Made by a program: the position numbers and the translations under genes. A DNA stretch of 64,000 nucleotides from Gnetum montanum. Its lineage: Eukaryota; Streptophyta; Gnetopsida; Gnetales; Gnetaceae. Location: positions 881,774 to 945,773 of the forward strand of contig MNCI01011140.1 of assembly GCA_015680685.1 (NCBI GenBank), given 5' to 3'. Of this stretch, positions 57,834 to 64,000 are shown in pieces; position 1 is the first letter of the stretch; each line of letters starts with the position of its first letter. The notes below the pieces were generated by a model. That model was given only the letters and a program-made list of their open reading frames with translations, made no database searches and had not been told where the DNA came from.

Positions 57834-58815
57834 TGATGAGCAGCAAGTATACCGAATACGCAACCATGTGCTCTACAAGCATCAAGGTAGGATATGTCAT
57901 AATTCATGGAAGGAATTGATTGTATGTTTAGAAGTATCATATGTTGATCGTAGGTTGGTGTCTTCCAAAATAAACTTGTAGTGACCCTTGTAGCTTGTAT
58001 GGTTAAGTCAAGTTGAGGTACATGATAAATGATGTTGATGTAATCATGATTTAACTCAAAGTAAAACAAGGAATTGATATTTAACTTATCTAATTAGGTA
58101 ATAATAAAAAATTAAATCCTAAGCTAGCCTAAGAGCAATGAGTATCAATTTCTCAACCTACCATCATGTTCTTGGATATTCATACTAATTGTTTGGATTA
58201 TCAAACTAGTGCATTATTAGGCCTACCAAGTATCTAGTTGCTAGGATTACCAAGCTAGTACAATTCTAACACTTAAGATCAAGTCACATTCATTATATCA
58301 ATGATTTAAGATATAAGGCAATGTCCATGCTATGCTAGAAAATTAGTAAATAAACATGGAAAAATAAATGGAACTAAGTAAAATCAAAGTCAAGTTAATG
58401 TAATGTGAAAGAATAAATCTTCATCCTCATTATCATTCATGGGTACATCCAGCCATAACCACTCAAATAAAGATGTTAAACAATGGACTTAATCACATGC
58501 TGCAAATACTTGTTGATTGCTACAAGTAAAGAGTAATGCAATTGATAGAGACTACATGCTATTGACTAAAACTATTATTTTTCATCCCAACATATGTATT
58601 TATAGGTGAAATATAACATTGAAATATCACATTTACAATTTTTCATCAAAGGCTATTATATTGTAAATGTGATATTACAAATATCGTAAATGATTAACAA
58701 GAATATTTTATTATGTTGGTCATCAATTCTAAGGTGATAGCTATATGGGCATTTCTTAACGAAACATCATCTTAGCCTTAAAGCTTACCAACATACGATA
58801 CATGATGTTTCATTA
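57834..58815 (-). repeat. 5' LTR of element B
   Basis: 982 bp, collinear with 33336-34321 and 4993-5978. The minus-strand TATA box CTATAAATA is at 58597-58605. The outer end reads TAATGAAACATC, so the terminal TG has become TA. Confidence 0.8.
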
Positions 58816-59380
58816 AGAAGATTCTAGAGGAATATCGACAAAATAGAAAGAAATTTAAATCTTCATGAAAATAGGCTTTAAAGGACTTGTACCATTTAGA
58901 GACAATAGAAAAAATTCTATACTTTCTAATACTTGGCACTTGGTTGACTCCTCATAAATCCTTTGAAGTTTATGAGTTTCTTCTTTCTTTTTAATTTCCT
59001 TTTAAGGAATTTTGTCTCACCTTGAAGATTCTAGCATTAAATGAAGCTTTTCTTTCTATAAATCATCTTTTAAATCTACTATCTTTGCATCTAGCTTTAT
59101 AAAAAATTCATACAAGCTAGTGTTTATGGTTTTGGTAGCATTAGCCTCACCCTCTTCACAAGTTGCTCCTTCAATGCCATCTTCTTAAAGACTCTCAAGG
59201 AGGTACCCTTAAACTTTTATTTTAAATTTTTCATTGCCTTAAATTCCTCTGGAAGCTACTTCATGTAACTCTTCATTTTTAGCTTCTTTGGAAGTTCATT
59301 TACATGAAATGATTGATGGAATTTTTGGAAGGTGATAGTGAAAACATTAATCTTTGTCTTTTTCTAGACTTAAAATTTTC
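58816..59380 (-). pseudogene. Unidentified decayed minus-strand coding-like segment
   Basis: On the minus strand pieces such as TINTSLYEFFIKLDAKIVDL and EESTKCQVLESIEFF occur among stops. The charged, leucine-bearing pattern suggests an old coiled-coil protein. No family recognised. Confidence 0.3.
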
Positions 59381-61348
59381 ATTAAAAATAATAATTTTTT
59401 AAATGATGAGTTTTGGTAGAATAACACTAGTTGTGGTTAATGTACTTATTCAAAAATGATATACCATGGGTCATGGTAAGTTCATGACATATTATAATGT
59501 TTATCATAACCTAATCATGAGCCATTATAAGAATTTCTAATTTTTATATAAAAATTTTAAAACCCAAAACTTCCTTGCTATTTGGATATTTTAGATGATC
59601 TTGGACTTCTTGGAAATATCTTGAAAAGATTTATTAACCCCTAAAATCTTAAGTTAATTAGATTTCATTTAATTGACAAAGTTTATTTTGAGAAAACAAC
59701 TCATAGATTTGTTTGATTTTTTTGGAATACTTTACCATGAGTCCTATTCAATAGAAATAGAAAGAAAATTTTAATTTTTACTATCACAAGTAAGCCTTGA
59801 GTTATGGTGAGCTTGTGATGGTTTTCTAGGTAAACCATGAGTTTTAGTTAGGTGAAATAAAAAAAAATTAAATCTAAGTATCCCACAAGTAAGCCATTAT
59901 TCATGGTGAGTTTCAGGTGATTTATTGAGCAAATCATTCCCTAACCATGGATCATGGTCAAAGAGAAAAACTCAAAGTTCTTGAAATTGGTGAGTTGGAT
60001 CTTGATGAATCTTGAATGTAGATATTCACTCAAGCTTACTTGACAATTTGGAGGATGAATTTAACATGATGAAAATAAAATTGTATTGAATTTGAGTCAA
60101 TTATTGGAGATGACTTTTTCACTTCTTAATAATGAAAATATGAAACGATTTGGAGTTTACTTGAATTGGAATGAATGAAACTTAAACTGAAACTTGTCAA
60201 CTTGAATTAAATTTGAAATATTGCAAAATTTTTAATGACTGGATGAATTCGTGAAATGAAAATAATAGTGTTGATAATTGATGAAAAGGATTGATGAAGT
60301 AATAATGAATGTTGATGATGATGGAATAATATTGAAGTGTTGAATGATGGACCTGATGAAATAATGATTTTATACAAAAATTTTGTAACCACATCAATAT
60401 TCTTCCTTCATAATTAGTTACAAAAAAATATGTCCATGTATATATATACATTTAATTAGGCCATCATAGCTATGGATGAGATATGACCTTTTTCATAAAT
60501 ATATGGCTAGAAATTAAAGAGACATGATAAATTGAGGCTATTATTTAATTAGATATGTCCATCAATCTTTTAATAAAGAAGAAAACAAATGGATTTTCCT
60601 AATTTTTTTATATTACCTAAAAAATCAAATATACATCACATAAATTTTGCCCCTGTATTACAATGAATATAAATTGTCTTCTCTTGATCTTTAACTTTAT
60701 CTTTGTCATTATGTTATTACTTGATTTTGCTATATTTCCATATGTAGAGAACAACATGAACAAGTAAATTGAGTGATGGAAAATGATTTCAAGTGTATGT
60801 TAGAACTAATAATGGCATTTTGTCTTTTGTAGAAATTTTTCAAAGATTCTTCATGAAACTTTATATTTTTACCACTTCAACTATGCTTTGTCTTGATGAC
60901 TCTCCCTCCTCATGTGGATGCCTCATGTTTCACACAAACTAAAGCAAATTTAGATAAGAATGATGACTCTACAAATGCATAATATCAAAATCTAGTCTAT
61001 CAATGTTGTTAAACTCCAAAATCACTAAACATTTATGAAATCACAGAGGGCTCAACTAATGCACAAAAGACTTAAATTCAACTTTTAAGAGTGAGAATAA
61101 ATAAAAGTCATGATGCACTTATATAGGTTTCAATTAGGGTTAGCATTGATTTTGAAAAATTGTATTATGAACACATGATCTTCTTTTATTACTTGTAAAT
61201 TTTGTAGTTGTTATTACATATCCTTCAAAATAGACATGATGTAGAGTGGTCCTTAATTAGCACATCAAGGAAATGGGAAATAGGTTTGAGAATTAACTTT
61301 GTAGTAATTGATCCCACATGATTTTCATTATTTCTTGATATTTTTTTT
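59381..61348. other. No gene recognised; low-complexity stretches
   Basis: It holds an imperfect tandem repeat (59790-59960) and a GAT/AAT-rich low-complexity stretch (60030-60370), in which the open frames at 60197-60451 are chance. The rest is AT-rich without features. Confidence 0.5.
59790..59960. repeat. Imperfect tandem repeat, about 100 bp
   Basis: ACAAGTAAGCC stands near 59787 and 59885, each followed by ATGGTGAG and a GTGATGG or GGTGATT block and ACCATG-A. A looser third trace lies near 59463. Origin unknown. Confidence 0.45.
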
Positions 61349-61497
61349 AAGGGAAAGATTAGGTCTACCTAGGACATGCCCCTAAGTTGCCAACATAGCA
61401 ACTTCATAGCAAGTGCAAAGGAAGTGCTAGTACTAACCTTTGAACCAAGCACTTGTAAGTATAAAGTTGTGTGAGCTAACCAACTAGCCAATAGGTC
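61349..61497 (-). mobile_element. Candidate tRNA-derived SINE, family 3, minus strand
   Basis: On the minus strand it reads TTGGCTAGTTGGTTAGCTCA (box A-like), then TGCTTGGTTCAAAGGTTAG (box B-like). After about 100 bp it ends with an A-run (TTAAAAAAAATATC). The layout fits a tRNA-derived SINE with a poly(A)-like tail. Confidence 0.6.
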
Positions 61498-61595
61498 AAT
61501 ATCCCATTTATTTATATATTATATACCTTAGCCATTTTATCTTTTGCTCAATTCTAATGAGAAAGTTAGATATTTGTTAAAAGAGTGATGAAGTG

Positions 61596-61853
61596 GTTAC
61601 TCTAATTATTAGAGCAGTTATTATTGGAGCAATTACTCTAATAATTAAAGTGGTTATTATTGGAGTGATTAATCTAATTATTAGAGCAGTTATTATTGGA
61701 GCAGTTACTCTAATAATTAGAGTGGTTATTATTGGAGCAATTACTTTAATTATTAGGGCAGTTATTATTGGAGTAGTTACTCTAATAATTAGAGCAGTTA
61801 TTATTGGAGTAGTTATTCTAATTATTAGAGTGGTTACTCTAATTATTAGAGTA
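61596..61853. repeat. 36-bp tandem array with CTCTAATTATTAGAG palindrome in E4 U3
   Basis: Six 36-bp units (61596-61811) and two 21-bp part units (61812-61832, 61833-61853). Each unit holds GTTACTCTAATTATTAGAG, with a perfect 15-bp inverted repeat, followed by GTTATTATTGGAG. It ends 13 bp before the TATA box. Because 36 is a multiple of 3, long open frames appear on both strands (61593-61937 plus, 61577-61891 minus). They read as 12-residue repeats and are not genes. Confidence 0.9.
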
Positions 61854-62036
61854 GTTGCTCCCAAGTCTATAAATACAGTGCCCATGCGCACAATTGAAAG
61901 GAAGTCCTTTAGGAGTCAAGTAGCAAAACTCTTGTAGTCTGTTTGAAAGTTAGAGTATTTTCCAAGTGCCCATAGTAGGAGGTCTAAGTGTGGATGGATC
62001 TTTATTTGAGCATTATGTACCTGAGCACACCTTCTG

Positions 62037-62130
62037 TAAGGAAATAAAGATGAGCTCTTCAATTCATCCTTACAGCACTTGANATAAGGAAATAAAGATG
62101 AGCTCTTCAATTCATCCTTACAGCACTTGA
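62037..62130. other. 46-bp direct duplication around an N, probable assembly artefact
   Basis: The 46 bases 62037-62082 recur as 62085-62130, with only N and A between. No other LTR of the family has this duplication at the poly(A) site. An unmerged contig overlap joined by one N is the simplest reading. Confidence 0.8.
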
Positions 62131-62677
62131 GATTTATTTTCTTACACATTTCTTTTATTTTATTTTCTTATGCATTTATTTTATTTTATGCACTTTACAT
62201 TTATGTTATTAGTGTAGCAATTCATTTTGATCAATTAAGCAAATCGTTAAATTACACTCAGTACGATCACTTTGAGCATGCATGTAACACTTGGTAACCC
62301 AGTAACGATTAGCGTTTGGTAATCCTAGTAGTGTTGCACTGGTTCAGGATGTGTACGGAAAGTGAGAATGGACGCTAATGTTAGGATTAGTTAGAACTTA
62401 GTTAATGAGTAGTTAATTTAAATTAGTCACTTAGTTATCTCTCTCCTTCCCTACTAGCGCAGGACATAAAAACATAAAAGCTATAAAAATCTTATGCCTC
62501 AAGCTTACTTAACCATACAATCATGACATACAAGTAAGCTCGAGAAGACAATGATCAACCAACCAATCCTTGTTCCACAAGGGTGCATAAGCATTTAGTC
62601 CTTGGAATTTGACCAAATCATGCGTGAAATGTTCATATTCGTATGGTTGAGCGTAGGGGTACCTCACCACTCATCAT

Positions 62678-62695
62678 TGGCATAGTTGCTAGGGA
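62678..62695 (+). promoter_or_regulatory. Primer-binding site of E4, tRNA-Asp type
   Basis: TGGCATAGTTGCTAGGGA, one base after the LTR; mostly C to T changes from the tRNA-Asp complement. Confidence 0.8.
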
Positions 62696-62815
62696 CTTAG
62701 TTGTTTGTGCGCTAATTAGAACTTAGGAAATTATTCACATTGTTGGAACAAACCCTTAGGGTTGATTGAGAGAATAATAAACAAGAATACATTACACACT
62801 GAACAGACAAGTATG

Positions 62816-64000
62816 TCTCCTTCTTCATACAAAAGCGCCTCACTATCTAGGTCTGAAACAGGAAATAGTCTACGGCGTAACACACATGACATTGATCTAC
62901 CAATCCCTCGACAAGTTCGAGTGGTATATATTCATCTTGATGAGTATATACCAGACTTTACCTTTATCCTTCATAAACATGAACAACTACGTTGGTGAGA
63001 CATAGAGGGTAACATAGGGTTACCTCCCAATCGTTCAGTCCCAAGCATGCTTCTTCGTGCTCTCACAAAAATTGGCATGCTGCACTTACACGTAGAATAC
63101 ATTGTGCAAGACCATGACTTGAGAGAATACCATCTCACAAAGGCACAACATCAAAGGGACTTTCAACAGGAGAGACATCATAAGTCTTTGAAGGGTAAGT
63201 GGTCCCAGGATGTCCCACATGTCTTAAGCGAAAATGAGGGTGGTGAACCTACCTCAGGCATCACCCACATAATGATGTTCCTCCCCTTCACTTTGGCCAA
63301 TGGGTTGTGTATTAGAACCTTCATTCCACTATTCATAACCTAGGTTCTGATACCCACAGGCACAAAGGGCTCAAAAAAGGGATACGAACTCATGATAAAG
63401 GTGGGCATTCTGATCGCAATCATGATCGAGGCCAAGACCACAGAAGAGAAGGTGGTGGACACCATCATGGTGATGGTTCCCCTTCTTCTTCACCTTCATC
63501 ATCTCCTTCATCCTCTCCTTTAGTACCCAGATGCAGTCATAAGGAAAAAGACCATGGGGATAAAGGTAGGCAAAGTGGAAGTCATAGGTAAAATAGCCAG
63601 GAAAGGGGACGAGGACACTCTAGAGAGTCACGACATAGAAGAAGGAAGAGCAAGGAACAACGTAGGCATCATAGACACCATGGACAAGATGATCACGATG
63701 AATCCCTACTTGCTACTTGAAGTATGTTAGACATAATTGAGGTTGATTGAATTGCAACAAAGCACCAGAAAGATAGTAGGATCAAGATATTAGATCTGAA
63801 CAACATCCCACGATTTGAAGGGGGATACAACGCTGATCCTCAAAATCACTTACAAGCATTCCATGATGTGTGTGCCTTACAAAACATAGAGAATGAATGG
63901 CAAAAACTTAAGTTGTTCCCATGAACACTAGTTAAAGAAGCAGAAAGCTAGTATCGGTCCTTAGAACCGAAATCCATTCGTAGATGGAGTACTATATTAG
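62816..64000 (+). pseudogene. gag of E4, partial, few stops
   Basis: I chose the ATG at 62816 (MSPSSYKSASLSRSE) because it matches the gag starts of E3 and M1; an upstream in-frame ATG is at 62762. One in-frame TGA (62996-62998) interrupts an otherwise open frame to 63343. It contains the conserved N-terminal block (LDEYIPDFTFILHKHEQLRW, then DIEGNIGLPPNRS). After a shift comes an R/H/G/S-rich linker (63390-63680). Next is the start of the gag core, with ILDLNNIPRFEGGYNADP near 63783-63838 and SLEPKSIRRW near 63958. The frame runs off the window. Confidence 0.8.

Larger units (their letters stand above)
33336..58815 (-). mobile_element. Element B, unit 2: complete minus-strand element with two nested insertions
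   Basis: The 5' LTR (57834-58815) with PBS, gag, and the A/T-rich post-pol spacer lie on the right. The post-pol noncoding region and 3' LTR (33336-34321) lie on the left. Removing E2 (36122-50259) and M1 (50371-55679) leaves one consistent minus-strand element of about 6 kb. It has no pol and no ORF3. LTR lengths agree (982 and 986 bp). No convincing target duplication is visible at the outer ends (33331-33335, 58816-58820), so recombination between two related elements remains possible. Confidence 0.7.
61586..62676 (+). repeat. 5' LTR of E4
   Basis: 1091 bp as given, including a probable 48-bp assembly artefact around 62083. It begins TGATGAAGTGG and ends CCACTCATCA. TATA box CTATAAATA at 61867-61875; AATAAAGATGAGC poly(A) block near 62042. 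U5 has CAGTACGATCACTTTGAGCA and TTGGTAACCCAGTAACGATT blocks like the solo LTR. Confidence 0.9.
61586..64000 (+). mobile_element. E4: 5' part of Athila-like LTR retrotransposon
   Basis: 5' LTR, PBS and the first 1.3 kb of gag, cut by the window end. Fewer stops and more CG dinucleotides than E1-E3 suggest a younger insertion. The five bases before it are AAGAG; the partner lies outside. Confidence 0.9.

Noticed and set aside
33331-58820. Target duplication for element B
   Set aside because: TTAGG on the left and AGAAG on the right do not match; the outer ends may be mutated or recombined.
61577-61937. Two long overlapping ORFs (114 and 104 aa) on opposite strands
   Set aside because: They are 12-residue repeats forced by a 36-bp DNA array in an LTR promoter.
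1-64000. CRISPR arrays, bacterial operons or ribosome binding sites
   Set aside because: No spaced direct repeats of that type, and the retroelements, SINEs and LINEs show a plant nuclear genome.

Overview
This 64-kb window looks like intergenic heterochromatin from a large plant nuclear genome. I infer a gymnosperm, most likely a conifer, but the sequence does not prove it. The grounds are: AT-rich DNA with no intact multi-exon gene; old, deeply nested LTR retrotransposons of one Ty3/gypsy lineage; tRNA-derived SINEs; 5'-truncated LINEs; and Helitron gene fragments. Most elements are riddled with stop codons, often TAG at expected glutamine positions, and have few CG dinucleotides, as expected after long cytosine methylation. 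One solo LTR (36736-37804) is a striking GC- and CpG-rich exception and must be much younger.

The main family is an Athila-like Ty3/gypsy element. Its LTRs are 0.84-1.1 kb and end TGATGA/TGATAA...CATCA. Its primer-binding sites resemble the 3' end of plant tRNA-Asp (TGGCGCCGTTGCCGGGGA). Gag comes first, then a pol with an Athila-type RT, RNase H and integrase. A T-rich spacer and a long noncoding stretch with a TATA-like box follow, and a third, Q-rich and coiled-coil-rich ORF lies before the 3' LTR (the env-like position).

Layout: 1-4305 is the 3' part of element E1 (ORF3 and 3' LTR). 4306-18498 and about 32640-49440 are two copies of a large duplicated block. Each carries the 3' part of a minus-strand element (B) with a plus-strand full-length element (E2) inserted at the same base. 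18499-21300 holds Helitron Rep/helicase fragments, an RTE-type LINE 3' end and SINEs. 21300-23385 is a low-copy-looking, less AT-biased island that might hold an exon; it is interrupted by E3 (23386-26494, 5-bp target duplication CAATG). 26495-32640 is old intergenic DNA with a tandem duplication, SINEs and an L1-type LINE with an 18-bp target duplication. Element B of the second block runs, on the minus strand, from 58815 back to 33336. It is interrupted by E2 (36122-50259, target duplication CTTCT), which itself contains the young solo LTR (target duplication GACTT), and by M1 (50371-55679). 58816-61585 is mostly featureless, with one SINE. 61586-64000 is the 5' part of another, better preserved element, E4 (LTR, PBS, gag).

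No cellular gene can be called with confidence. B and M1 have kept gag but lost pol and ORF3, and E3 keeps only the start of gag, so they look like gag-only derivatives that would depend on proteins of full-length relatives. Each LTR subfamily has its own short palindromic or tandem array directly upstream of its TATA box; this is the most interesting structural pattern here.
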